The notes beneath the pieces were generated by a model. The model was not told the DNA's origin, made no database searches, and saw only the letters and a list, made by a program, of their open reading frames with translations. Source: Scortum barcoo (lineage: Eukaryota; Chordata; Actinopteri; Centrarchiformes; Terapontidae). From it: 64,000 nt of DNA. The DNA is taken from positions 21,435,643-21,499,642 of the forward strand of contig CM041531.1 of assembly GCA_023238725.1 (NCBI GenBank). Direction: 5' to 3'. This document shows, one piece after another, positions 1 to 12,180 of the stretch (position 1 is its first letter; every line of letters begins with the position of its first letter). A program made the position numbers and the translations under genes.

Positions 1-780
1 TTAATGCAAAAAGTCCCTCTTGGTGGGGGCAATTGTAACACTGAAATAGTAAGCCATTATTAGCCCACTGTATCTCAAATAAAAGCAAATAGCACAGCTT
101 TCTATTTTTGCAGAGTTAGCAACAATTCTAGTGGCAATTAGATTTCAATGATTTGAACTCAAATACATTAAACCGCTGATGAAGAACAGTCTTAAGCAAA
201 CTTAAATGAAATGGTACAAGACAGACATTAACAGAATAACTAAATGAGATCACGTGGAGATCAAATTGGTTACAGCTAAAAGATTTAAAAACCTTTATTA
301 TAATACATCTCTTTAAAATAAAATGTTACACTTAAGTTTAGTGAAATATGTTCATTTTCATATTTAAACAATAACCCAGAGATAAAATTTATATAAGTTT
401 TAATTTGCAGAAGTAACATACTGTACGTCCAAAAAATAACTTTCATACCTCCAGAAAAGTTTTTGTTGATCCTGATCCTCCACAGGCAGACAGTGGATCC
501 TACTGATCACACCTGACACTGTTAACATGTGTCTCCACATGCGATCAGGGTAAAAACAAAGCTAAAGTAAACGATTAAAACCGTATTAAATAAGCAAAAT
601 ATGAACCTCACTTTTACTCCTAAGCTTGTTTCTGATTTAAGGAACTGAGTGCGTTACAATTAATCATATTAATTTGGAACTCATTACCTATGTTATTTAA
701 ATAAAATAAATCATATGATATACTGTAAATGAATCCGTTTTTAAACACTGTGAGAACCTAAGCTGTCATTTACTCGCTGC
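1..780. other. AT-rich upstream flank, no gene seen
   Basis: AT-rich DNA without a convincing open frame, splice-site pair or repeat that I recognise. It lies upstream of the CpG-rich SERF2 promoter. It could hold the distal promoter or the tail of a neighbouring gene outside the window, but nothing in the sequence decides this. Confidence 0.5.
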
Positions 781-819
781 TGTTTGTCTCCATAAACTAA
801 TCTTCAGTCTGTTTATTAT

Positions 820-1006
820 TGACATGTGTTGCGCATGCGCATTGCTCTCCGGGGAGAGACAGAATGTTCTGGTTCTCGCTCTGAAGTCTCGCGCATATTA
901 GGCAGCCACAGAAGCAACGGCCGCAACTGGAGCGACGAGAGGGGAACCGACGGCCCTCCGGCTGAGCTGATCACACACCGGCGAGAAGGAGCGGAGATTA
1001 GTTAAA
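820..1006 (+). promoter_or_regulatory. SERF2 CpG-rich promoter and 5' UTR with an NRF1 site
   Basis: GC and CpG content rises sharply from about 830 to 1150. A perfect NRF1-type palindrome, TGCGCATGCGCA, lies at 830-841, about 170 bp upstream of the start codon. NRF1 sites are common in TATA-less promoters of vertebrate housekeeping genes. No TATA box is placed to compete. Transcription probably starts between about 860 and 960. The palindrome is seen; its use is inferred. Confidence 0.7.
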
Positions 1007-2265
1007 ATGACCAGTGGGTATCGACATATGTTCCGACTGTAAGGCATTCATGTATTTGAGTCGATTGCATGTAGTCTGTGGTGGTTGTTTTCTTTCACCG
1101 CTCGGTTAGCTTTCGCCACCGCCGACCCGGGCTCCGTCTATTTTCTGAAATAGACGTAACGTTTGTTGTTGTTTTTATTTTTGCTATTTGTCACGCTGGT
1201 GTTGTGGCCTTGGTTTATGATGTATTTCATAGCCACTAGCTTAAATGTTTTATTAATGTGTTTAAATCGACGGCCCCGGCCACAGTGTTGCCACGTAGTT
1301 AGCTGGGTCGTTTTGTTGCCCAGCTGTTAGTCTGAGCCCCGGCCTACATTAAAGCTGTAGGTAACAGAGGCATAACACGGATGTTTTTCTGCATCACTGC
1401 TGTCTGTCGCAGACAGTTGATTAAACTCTCTTTACTTTATGGTTTTTATTTGTTAAAACGTGGCTGTGCCTTCGTTGCTGGTCTGTAATGATCCGGCTGC
1501 TCCGTGGGGCGGTGGAGACTCTCCGCCGCCCTCTGTGCCTCCTCTCTGGGCATGAAGCTGCTCCGGAGCGCCCCTCTGCCACGTCGGCTGCTTTTTCATG
1601 CTTTGCACCAGTTTTATTTGTGCCAGCACACAGTCTTACTTTATGTTAACTACCCGTCTATCAGTTAAAACTATGCATTGTACGCAGAATAAGATGTTTG
1701 ATATTTATCCTCTTGGTTAATAGAGATTTAAAGGGTGCAGCTTGCATACCTGCTGTGTTGCTCATCAGAGTGCTCTGACATTGTTTTGTTTTCCTCTCTC
1801 TCGTGTCTGACTTGCAGGAGGAAACCAGCGTGAGCTTGCGCGCCAGAAGAATGCCAAAAAAGCCAACGAACAGGGCAAAGGGAAGAGGGGCGACGATGGG
1901 CTGTCTGCAGCTGCTCGCAAGCAGAGGTAGGCAGCGGTTTGCAGGACAGATGAGAAACAGGGATGCATGTGAACTTTAGCCAAGGAGTTCTGCAGTTTTC
2001 ACTCCCTGCTGACCATGTAGTTGTGTGTTTTTTGTTTGTTTCCTTGTTGTCACGTAGAAACAAATTCTTGAAATGACTTTATTTATTTATTTTTTTTTTA
2101 CCACTGCTGTACTTTTTTGTGCATACTTTACACAGATGTGTTACAGAGGAGCTTGTCCTGTTCTTTTAATTGTGCCTTTCTCCTCCCCCAAGGGATGCCG
2201 AGATAATGCAACAGAAGCAGAAAAAGTCTGAAGAATTAGGGAAAGGAGGCACCAAGTCCAAGTAA
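1007..2265 (+). CDS. serf2: SERF2, small EDRK-rich factor 2 (three exons, 62 aa)
   Basis: Exons are 1007-1013, 1818-1926 and 2193-2265, giving 189 nt and a 62-residue protein. The first coding exon holds only ATGACCA, with a GTGGGT donor at 1014. The second starts after TTGCAG and ends before GTAGGC. The third starts after CCCCAAG. The joined protein begins MTRGNQRELARQKN, the family signature, followed by KGKRGDDGLSAAARKQRD and EIMQQKQKK. It is strongly basic and lacks hydrophobic segments, like human SERF2 (59 aa). SERF proteins are small, disordered and positively charged; they change the aggregation of amyloid-type proteins, and their normal role is less clear. SERF1 is the other paralogue, but the MTRGNQ start and the LSAAARKQRD stretch fit SERF2 better. 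The donor choice at 1014 rather than 1018 is forced, because only it joins in frame to GNQREL. Confidence 0.95.
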
Positions 2266-2605
2266 AGGATTAAGTCGGAGACAAATTCAGCTCAAGTGTT
2301 TCAATAACATCCCATGTTCGCTATTCTTCTTCCTGATATTTATGAGAATGGATCAGTCATTTATGTCTAGACTTGAGAATCTAGGATCCTACATTCTTCC
2401 CCATGGCAAATGACATTGCTTGTTGGATTTGTTATTTTACTTGGTGAAATTATGTCTGAGCAAGTTAGAGGTTGTCCCACGCTGGTGCTGCATGCTGAGG
2501 AGCATCAGTGGTGTGAACAGCAGGAGAAAGATGAACAATTCTTGACACAAAGCATCCATGTAACAGTTGTGTATTTTTGTACAAAAATGTCCCCTGCTGG
2601 TTTTA

Positions 2606-2611
2606 AATAAA
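2606..2611 (+). terminator. Poly(A) signal of SERF2
   Basis: A canonical AATAAA lies 341 nt after the SERF2 stop codon. It is followed within about 30 nt by T- and TG-rich sequence, as expected downstream of a cleavage site. Confidence 0.8.
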
Positions 2612-2619
2612 GTGTATCT

Positions 2620-5600
2620 TTTTAGTTTATGCCTGCTCAAGTTATTCTGAACATTGCTGTTGAAGACAGCTTGTGTGATTTTCTCACATCTGTATTTCTG
2701 CTTCTGCAGGAACATTGACTGGTAAATTGTTAAACTATATTAAATAATTCTTGTAGCAACTTTTTATGTTCACAGTCAGATGCAATTTAGTGGAAACAAT
2801 ATGGCAAAGGAGATGAGTAATCATCAGTAAATAAACCATTACAAGCTATTATTCACGGTTTTCTGGTATTTGGATCATTTGACTTCATGCCTCTATTTAG
2901 TTCCCCACTTATTTTCAATTTGCAAAAACTTGTTTGTAAATATTTACCAAGTGAATAATTGCAATAATGGAATATAAAATAATAATTTCTTAAACCTTTC
3001 TGTCATGTAAATGATCAGTGTAGTCTATATATAGCACTTGTGGACAGACTGGATAAGGATGTAATGATTTTATGATGTTTAAAAAGACTGGAGTTTTTTT
3101 ACCTGATTATGAAACAGTCTTAGTTTAATACTGAAGCCTCTGTGTGACCTAAACAAGCCCAATAGCCTGAAGATTGACTGTTTCTATCAGTTATTTCTTA
3201 TAGTTATTATCAATGCCTGCTGTCGGATGTTGGGTTTTGCTCTGGCTGAATACATATATAAAACATCTAGACCAGGCAAATTAAGATGGATCATTTAATA
3301 AGGACTGCCACTGCACTTTTTCTCAGCCCTCCTGTAACGAGACACTATCAACACTTCATAACACAGTATGCTCACAGCTTGTGGCCTCCTTCTATCAGTA
3401 CCAGTATATCAGGCTCTGCAATGTGTGCATCCCAGAAAAAAAATACAGCAGGTTATTCTGGACACGGCACTATGTACAGAAAAAAAAAATGCTGGTCTAG
3501 TATTAGGGTCAGGACGGCAGCGAGACACCCTAAAAAAAGATAAAAGTTCAGGAGGCTGATGAAGCGAGAGTGTGCAGCACTGACTCACCACGTCGTGCCA
3601 AAACATTAACAGGAAAAATGTGTCTTCTTACACAGTGCCTTCAATATTAAGCTGTTTTCTTATAAACCACTGTTGTTTCATTAGCTTGATTTATAATCAT
3701 TTCGTGCCTCCAAGATCTCTGAAAGACTTTTTTTTTATGTACATCATCTCATTCAACAGTCCAACATGCCCAACATGATCACACAGACATCAGTAGCACA
3801 GAATAGCTCTTTATAGAAGTCCTATTGTCCATAAATACCACCAGATATGACATCCTGCCCACATAACTTGTGGTTAAGGAAAGCCTACATCTGTGTTCTG
3901 TCTGTGTTGTGTAACACTGGAGCCTGCCAAATTTACTGTAATTAAACCAAGTGTGCCAGCAGACAGTAACGCTGTAGTGTCAGTATGTCCACTAGGTGGA
4001 AGCAAACACTGAGATATTTTTAAACAGCACTCTTGCTGGAGAACATTGGATTTGTCAGAGGGGTAAAGCAGATGAATTGTTTGGTTGACTTGGTTTATGG
4101 CGTATCATGTCCTCTCTTTGCTTGACACGTTAACAAAGAGCACATACAGACTGGGGGGGTTTATGGGTTAATTAAAGATTTAAAGATCAAAGGGCAAACA
4201 CACACAACCTGCTCGAGCACTGCTGATGCAGAACATTTGTATTATGACTGTCATCCAAAGTGCATATTGCTGATATTTTATAGTGTTCTCCAAGCCAGTA
4301 AGCCACAGCTCAGCCTATTTATAGTCAATAAGCTGTGTGTCTACTTACTGAAATCCAGTGAGTTTGTCTCCTTACTTCTCAGATTACAGGGCGTATAATT
4401 AAGTCACCAGTTTAGCTTTTTTCCATCTCAGATAGCAGGGGAAGTAGCCGAAGAGCAGAATAGTGATGAGGAACAAATGCAGAATCAGCGAGTCGCCTAA
4501 ATTCGAAAAAATTCAGACCTCATCCGGCATCATCCACGACGCCCTGCTTACAGCTTTGGGGAGATCTCACTTAAATTCAAGCATAAGGCTCAACAGACTG
4601 ACTGTGGGTTCTGGCAAGTTTACTTAAAACAGACCAAGAAAGGAGCTCAGTGGTAATGAGAGATGCAAAGAAAAGACGGGAGTCAGCTCATCTAATTAAA
4701 TTCGTACAGGAAGCCTTGTCTCTTTATGCCTTCTCTGCTGAATTAGTTGAGATAGGGGGGCTTGCTGGGGAAAAATGCATTGTTGTAGCAGAGCTGTTCC
4801 TCTGCTATTTATGATATTGAATAGTCCAGTGTCAAAGTACAAATTAGGGTGGCAATGGACAACAATGCACTGTAGCTGCTTGGCTTTACATATGTTAAAT
4901 ATGGCCTAAAATTACCCACAGCAAAGATGACTATCAAACTGTATTTATATACTTCTTCTATCTGGTTTTAGCTGTGCACTGTGTGCATGGAATGATAAAA
5001 TGTAAATATATAAGGGTCAAACAGCCCATCTAAAATTACCTTCAAGTGAAGGTTGAAGTAAAAGACCACAAGAGAATTAAGAAAGAAGAAAGGCTTTATA
5101 CTATTAGATTAATATGAAGGTTCAGTGTACATCCACAGATTGATGTCCCTCTGGCAGGCTTTCGATAATCCTGCTTGGTCTTGTTCTGATGTAGAGTATC
5201 TCTGAGTGAAACACACAGGACTCAGCGGGGCAGGAAAACTGACTTTAGATTTAGACTTGGGGCTTTATAATCTCACTGTTCTCTCCTAAATCCACAGCTT
5301 TACAGCACACGGGATCTGGTCCAGACATGCTACTCCATCTAATTACAAGGTCAGCAGCCAACAGTGTAACGCTAAAAGTTGTACTTAGGAGCTCAGGTAT
5401 GAGTTTAAGGATTCCTGGTCACTCAGTTAGCCAAGGCACACACAGTAACACTGTGGTCCGAGGTTTGGGACCTCTGTTACATCTCATCGATCAATTATAT
5501 CACCATCTCAATCAAAACAGACTCACAGGCTTGCCAGTGTATTTTACACTGAGAGGAAGTGTATGTGCAATTCTCATTAGAAGAAATATGTGATTATCAT

Positions 5601-7200
5601 GCTCATTATGTGGTTGATAAATTTAGCCACAGGCTGATTCTCCTTTTGTTTCACTATGCTGAGGGTAAAGGCAGCGTGGTGTTTTAATAGCGCTTCCTGT
5701 CTGAAAAGAAAACATCTTCTAAACAGTGACACTGCTGCAACCACACAGATAATGACTTCACAATGAATGATGGATGTTTTAAATCATGTAACTAGTTGAT
5801 AGCCACAGCGTGTACACAGTGCCTTATCCCAAGAAAGTGTCTCTTCATGGTTATAATACTATAAATAATGATGGGACAGGTGTAGCATACATCGACTATA
5901 AACTATTAGATCGCTGTAATTCTTCCAAGTCTGAGGCTGTTTGACATTTTTATGCTTTGTCTATACTTTTACACAAATTTCAAACTATTCTTTAAAAATG
6001 CCAAATATAAAGGAGCACAAAAGGAGGAAGAATTTCAAGTATACTCTCTGACATTTGCAGTATATTGACACAAGCTTGTGTTTGAGTTACAAGACTGTGC
6101 ATGTTGTGAAAACAACTTCCCCCTCAGGGCAATAATGACTATCTATCCATCACTGACCTGCCACATGACACACAAACACTCAGACTCATCTTGAATTTTA
6201 GCATGTTGACAAAAAAAATCAATGTCATATTCCCTGAACTAAAACAAAAACCTGTTGAAATTAGAACTGGATGAAATTTTATTTTAATTAAGAGATGTTT
6301 TGGGTTATTACCAGATTACTTAAAATCATCATCTATTCAACAATATGAACTATCATGTGTATACCCAGTTTGTGAAGATATGAGATGGTGAAGATCTTCC
6401 AGTTCCTTTCATTGACTGTGAAAAGTAAATCTGCTTTTCAATTTCACCAGCAACGAAGCGTTGCCATGAAATATGCAATGCAATCACAGCCGAAATGCAA
6501 GCTGACTGTAATTGTTTTCAAGGCTGAGGCAAACAAAAGGCACTTTTCACAGCGCAGTGATTTGTTAATAATGAATAACAAATTACCGCCTTTGCTCTTC
6601 ATCAAATGGTCGGTGACAGCAGATGAGCGGCTGGCGTTGAAAGTAAATGGGATCTGTCGCAGAGCATCAAACGAGAGAGAATACGTGGAGATGTAGTGGC
6701 ATTCAGAGAAATAGAAAGACAGGCAGACATGGGCTTAAAGTGTGAGAGAAAAAGAGGGGAACTGACAGGCTTCTTTTAGTTTTTATTAACCCCACGTCAC
6801 CCTGAGGGGTGATGCTGAATGAGAGTCCTCTGCACAGACACGGTCGGCCCTATCCATGTGACCATCAGAGCTTTCACACACATGGGCAATCTTTGAGGGA
6901 AGAGGCCAGTTATTCCTGCTAGCAGCTAATCTCTGTCTCAGCAGGGATGTTAGGACATCAATAAGGTGAGATTTATTCACAGCGCACTGTCTTGTCTGAG
7001 CAGAATTTCCTGCAGAATATTTTGTCCATGCTGAGGCTGCTTTTGGGTCTGAGGCTTAGAAGAACACTGACTAATTTTAGTATTATCATGAACATTAAAA
7101 ATGATTATGAAATGATTATGAAAATGAGTGCATCTAGCGAAACCATACTTTCGTAGATACGTAATGGTAGTTTTATTTGTGCACATCATATGCAACAACA
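2620..7200. other. Intergenic stretch, no gene recognised
   Basis: About 4.6 kb of moderately AT-rich DNA. The short open frames here (for example 3286-3543, 5327-5593 and 6385-6696) have no recognisable domains, no matching splice signals and ordinary lengths for chance. I see no clear transposon ends. Confidence 0.6.
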
Positions 7201-7201
7201 T

Positions 7202-8369
7202 TACAGTGGGGCAAAAAAGTATTTAGTCAGCCACCAATTGTGCAAGTTCTCCCACTTAAAAAGATGAGAGAGGTCTGTAATTTTCATCATAGGTACACTT
7301 CAACTATGAGAGACAGAATGAGGGGGAAAAGAATCCAGGAAATCACATTGTAGGATTTTTAATGAATTAATTGGTAAATTCCTCGGTAAAATAAGTATTT
7401 GGTCACCTACAAACAAGCAAGATTTCTGGCTCTCACAGACCTGTAACTTCTTCTTTAAGAGGCTCCTCTGTCCTCCACTCGTTACCTGTATTAATGGCAC
7501 CTGTTTGAACTGGTTATCAGTATAAAAGACACCTGTCCACAACCTCAAACAGTCAGACTCCAAACTCCACTATGGCCAAGACCAAAGAGCTGTCAAAGGA
7601 CACCAGAAACAAAATTGTAGACCTGCACCAGGCTGGGAAGACTATGGTGTTCTCATCCAAAGAACACCATACCTACTGTGTAAAGCATGGGGGTGGAAAC
7701 ATCATGCTTTGGGGCTGTTTTTCTGCAAAGGGACCAGGACGACTGATCCGTGTAAAGGAAAGAATGAATGGGGCCATGTATCGTGAGATTTTGAGTGAAA
7801 ACCTCCTTCCATCAGCAAGGGCATTGAACATGAAACATGGCTGGGCCTTTCAGCATGACAATGATCCCAAACACACCGCCCGGGCAACGAAGGAGTGGCT
7901 TCGTAAGAAGCATTTCAAGGTCCTGGAAGTGGCCTAGCCAGTCTCCAGATCTCAAGCCCTCATAGAAAATCTTTGGAGGGAGTTGAAAGTCTGTGTTGCC
8001 CAGCGACAGCCCCAAAACATTACTGCTCTAGAGGAGATCTGCATGGAGGAATGGGCCAAAATACCAGCAACAGTGTGTGAAAACCTTGTGAAGACTTACA
8101 GAAAACGTTTGACCTCTGTCATTGCCAACAAAGGGTATATAACAAAGTATTGAGATGAACTTTTGTTATTGACCAAATACTTATTTTACACCATAATTTG
8201 CAAATAAATTCTTTAAAAATCAGACAATGTGATTTTCTGGATTTTTTTTTTCTCATTTTGTTCTCTCATAGTTGAGGTATATCTATGATGAAAATTGGAG
8301 ACCTCATCTTTTAAGTGGGAGAACTTGCACAATTGGTGGCTGACTAAATACTTTTTTTGCCCCACTGTA
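7202..8369 (+). mobile_element. Tc1-like DNA transposon, internally deleted, with long terminal inverted repeats
   Basis: The element runs from CAGTGGGGCAAAAAAGTATT at 7204 to its inverted copy ending at 8367, and is flanked by TA at 7202-7203 and 8368-8369, the Tc1/mariner target duplication. The inverted repeats are over 100 bp and still closely similar. The transposase relic starts at 7572 with the family-typical MAKTKELSKD and KIVDLHQAGKT. It then jumps to the region around VKHGGGNIMLWGCFS, so most of the DNA-binding domain and the first catalytic aspartate are missing. HDNDPKHTA, with the second aspartate, remains, but the frame breaks at about 7937. The rest of the C-terminal coding sequence persists out of frame to about 8153. 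It is a non-autonomous remnant. Confidence 0.93.
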
Positions 8370-9530
8370 TATAAGAGACGGAAAACTGCTGTGACAGAAG
8401 ACAAGAAGAAAAGGCTTTTCACTAACCTTATAATAATAAGAAAAAATGCTTTTTCCTACTAATACTAAAACATTTAAGAAAAAATAATAAGGGCTCTAAT
8501 ATAGATCCTGGTGGTACACCACATATTATATGAACTGTGTTGGAACCCCACCCGTTCGTTATCCAAGTTGATCCATCTTTCCTGAAACAGCCTTTCCTCC
8601 TAAACTATACAGTTTTTTTGGGTTTTTTTCCCGCGGTGGCTTTTCCATCTCTCTTACACATTAATCTGCAAAGTTGTCCACTGAAATAGCTAACTTTAGC
8701 TAACAGCACTAGCACTGATAACAGAATGGAGTTTATCTAACAATTGTGCCAATAGTTAGGAGGCTGCAGTTTGATGCAGTAGCCAAGTAGATTATTAAAG
8801 TCAAGAGCTGGTATACTCACATGATGCTGCCCAACTAAACAGCATGACAGACTGAAATGTTGCATTTGACTGCATTCGTCAGTATTTCTGAACAACAAGT
8901 AGACCTGCTTTTGATATTGTCAGGAAAATATGTCCCAGAGTGTTTTTTTGTTCATGAGGCCAGATGGTCAAAATTTACATTCATTAACTGCATTAACTTC
9001 TTTTAACCACTTTACCAGTGGCAGAGTGGTCAGATAACATCTGTCACTACATGACAGTGACAGATGATACACGTTTCCCTCTCGAGGAGGAGACCATCTG
9101 TAATATGGCTGTAATATGACACAGTGAACCGTGAGTCATCACAGGGTGTGTACAGATTTCTTGCAAATGATGGTCAGTGATATGAAGTACACAAATGTTG
9201 GAGGATGTGGAGAGTTACTTATTGTTTGAAGCAGCTATGTTCAACAAAAGAACGATGAAAAGTGAATGTGCTTAAATGTTCCAGAAAGATTACATTTAAA
9301 TGTGTATTGTAGAACGTCATGTGCTCTCGGGTTGTGAGAAAGGTCATGCACATAGTGACCGTTTATCACAAGGTCCTTGGTAGTCAAATAATCCTGATGT
9401 GGATTTGACCCAAGAATGAGATGAAGTCTGGTTTGACAGGAGGACAGTGCTGGTGGACAGTGCACAGCAGAAAGACACACTGGAAAAAGAAACAAACCCA
9501 GTCTCTACCTGTGCTGTACCATCATTACAC
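8370..9530. other. Intergenic stretch, nothing recognised
   Basis: AT-rich DNA between two transposons. No open frame with recognisable content, no repeat ends and no RNA gene is seen. Confidence 0.5.
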
Positions 9531-9533
9531 TTT

Positions 9534-10069
9534 TGGCCCTTTTCCACTAGTACCTACATTCGGCACTACTCGGCTCGACTCAACTCAACTCGCCTCGGTT
9601 TGTACGCGTTTCCATTACGTGTTAGTACCTGGTACCAGGTACTTTTCTAGTACCTACTCGGCCGGGGTTCCAAGCGAGCTGAGTCGAGAGCCAAAGAATG
9701 TGACATCGGCAGACGGCAGGCCACTAATTGGCTAGAGCGTGACGTCACTAGATGCGTCGGGAGAGAGTCAACCGCGCCATTTTTAAAATGCAATAAGAGC
9801 AACGAACACGATCATAGATGGCTGCACAGAAATCAACCCCGCGGAGCAACGACGAGGTGCAGACATTTCTTTGTCTGGTGGCCTCCATTGCTCCGTAGTC
9901 GTTTCGTGTTTGTGTCGCATAACAAATGACATCGCTGGAGTTTCGGCCGCGTTGCCACGACGACCCCACCCACGCTGGACGTGGTACTCTATTGTAATGG
10001 AAAACGACTGAAACTGAGTCGAGGCGAGGCGAGCCGAGCCGTAAAGTAGGTACTAGTGGAAAAGGGCCA
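9534..10069. mobile_element. PIF/Harbinger-like MITE with a Myb/SANT-type start peptide
   Basis: Termini are mirror copies: TGGCCCTTTTCCACTAGTAC on the left and its complement on the right at 10069. TTT flanks both ends (9531-9533 and 10070-10072), a 3-bp duplication of the size made by PIF/Harbinger transposases, although those usually duplicate TTA or TAA. The 536-bp unit is much richer in GC and CpG than its surroundings. On the plus strand at about 9818 an ATG opens MAAQKSTPRSNDEVQTFLCL. That resembles the start of the Myb/SANT-like protein of Harbinger elements (a DDEVQTFL-type motif). It stops shortly after, so this is a deletion derivative. Confidence 0.8.
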
Positions 10070-10072
10070 TTT

Positions 10073-10950
10073 GTCATCATCATCCCTACCGAGTAAACAT
10101 CATTTAGGACTGGGTGGCAGCTTCACTTAGTATCCAAAGATAACTGTATGTATTGATTCACAGGGCTGACATACTGGAACTGGGTGTAAGGCTCGCTCAT
10201 AGCCATTAGCTTCACAGATATACACAGAAACTGAATCTAAATCCTGACATGAGACAGATATTCTGTGAAATAAATATGGCTCCTCTGGCTCCACCTGCTG
10301 CCTCCAGGGCCATTTGACAAGAATCCATGATGCAGCAGTAAAAAACAACCAATCAGAACAGAGTATCTGACAAAATCAGTCAGTCAGTCAGTGACAATTG
10401 CAACAGTTTACATGAAAGATAAGTAAACCGAACAAGAGCAATGAAGACACGTGGGTCAAAAAGAAACAATTAGACTGAGTGATGCTGCAGAGAGCAGCTG
10501 TAGCGCACTGTACAGAAAGGGGAAGGGAACGAGAAGTTGGATTCACTGAAATTTTCAAGCTAAGTTCACTCTCTTCTAAATCTTACTGTGGCTTTAATAT
10601 GACTGATCATCTGGAAGCCGAGCAGCTCAAGAAAAAGCTGATGATAGCAAATCATAAATCAGGCCAATAATTACAATGAGCTGATGTGAACAACGTCATT
10701 GCTGACAAAAAAGAGAAATTAAATTATTTAATTTTTTTAAACATTAACATTTTTGAATAATTTAAAATTAGATTTACATAATCACATAATGAAGTGGATG
10801 TTAAAAGAGGCAATTAATTAAGTGATTAAATTAAACCACAAAAATGTGTAAAAGCATTGCAGTGATTGTTCAGTATGATGACAATACTGCAAAAAAAGTT
10901 GTTTATGCCCATAAGGAATCTAATGTTCAGATATATAGTTAATGTAGAAA
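10073..10950. other. Intergenic stretch with a short CAGT repeat
   Basis: No gene seen. A few tandem CAGT units sit at about 10378-10393. The rest is AT-rich single-copy-looking sequence. Confidence 0.5.
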
Positions 10951-11144
10951 GTATTCACACCTGCCACTTTTGTCAGATTTTGTTATGTTTTAGCCTTATG
11001 TTAAATTAATCACCAATCTTCAGTCAATACCGCACAAAGCAAAAACATGACTTTAGACATGTTTTCTAATATATTAAAACAAAGAAACTAAAATATCACA
11101 CTGACTTTAAGTATTCAGACAATTTGGTATGATGCGCAGGACGA

Positions 11145-11892
11145 TACAGTGGGTACGGAAAGTATTCAGAACCCCTTTAAATTTTTCACTCTTTGTTTCA
11201 TTGCAGCTATTTGCTAAAATCGAAAAAGTTCATTTTATTTCTCATTAATGTACACTCAGCAACCCCATCTTGACAGAAAAAAACAGAAATGTAGAAATTT
11301 TTTGCAAATTTATTAAAAAAGAAAAACAGAAATATCACATGGTCATAAGTATTTAGACCCTTTGCTAGTACAGAGCTAGTACAGCCATGAGTCTTCTTGG
11401 GAATGATGCAACAAGTTTTTCACACCTGGATTTGGGGATCCTCTGCCATTCTTCCTTGCAGATCCTCTCCAGTTCCGTCAGGTTGGATGGTGAACGTTGG
11501 TGGACAGCCATTTTCAGGTCTCTCCAGAGATGCTCAATTGGGTTTAGGTCAGGGCTCTGGCTGGGCCAGTCAAGAATGGTCACAGAGTTGTTCCGAAGCC
11601 ACTCCTTTGTTATTTTAGCTGTGTGCTTAGGGTCATTGTCTTGTTGGAAGGTGAACCTTCGGCCCAGTCTGAGGTCCTGAGCACTCTGGAAGAGGTTTTC
11701 TTCCAGGATATCTCTGTACTTGGCCGCATTCATCTTTCTTTCAATTGCAACCATCCTGCAATCATCCTGTCCCTGCAGCTGAAAAACACCCCCATAGCAT
11801 GATGCTGCCACCACCATGTTTCACTGTTGGGATTGTATTGGGCAGGTGATGAGCAGTGCCTGGTTTTCTCCACACATACCGCTTAGAATTAA
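11145..11892 (-). mobile_element. Tc1-like transposon copy (3' part, minus strand)
   Basis: It starts after TA with the terminal repeat CAGTGGGTACGGAAAGTATT at 11147. Transposase coding sequence reads on the minus strand, the longest open piece being 11365-11817. Visible landmarks are VKHGGG and IMLWGCFS (about 11800-11840, in a shifted frame), QDNDPKHTAKITKEWL with the second catalytic aspartate, and SPDLNPIEHLWRDL with the catalytic glutamate of the DD34E triad. The open frame ends with FPRRLMAVLALY. The N-terminal half and the other terminal repeat are missing beyond about 11892, where a 23-bp inverted duplicate of internal sequence begins. Confidence 0.85.
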
Positions 11893-12180
11893 TGCAAGGA
11901 AGAATGGCAGAGGATACATCAGATATTTCTACATCTTGATTTGAGTGTGCCGGTTGTGTCTGGACATAATTCAACTGACTGGACATAATTTGGAAGGGCA
12001 CACACCTGTCTAAGGTCTCACAGCTGACAATGCACGTCAGGGCAAAACTCAAACCATGAGATTGATTGAACTGCCAGCACGACAGCACGGTGTCGAGCCA
12101 CAGATCTGGGGCAGGCTACAGAACAATTTCTGCTGCATTGAAGGTTCCCAAGAGCACAGTGGCCTCCATAAATAACATTC

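Noticed and set aside
1728..2063. 111-codon minus-strand frame over SERF2 exon 2
   Set aside because: Antisense to a confirmed SERF2 exon and its introns, with no homology.
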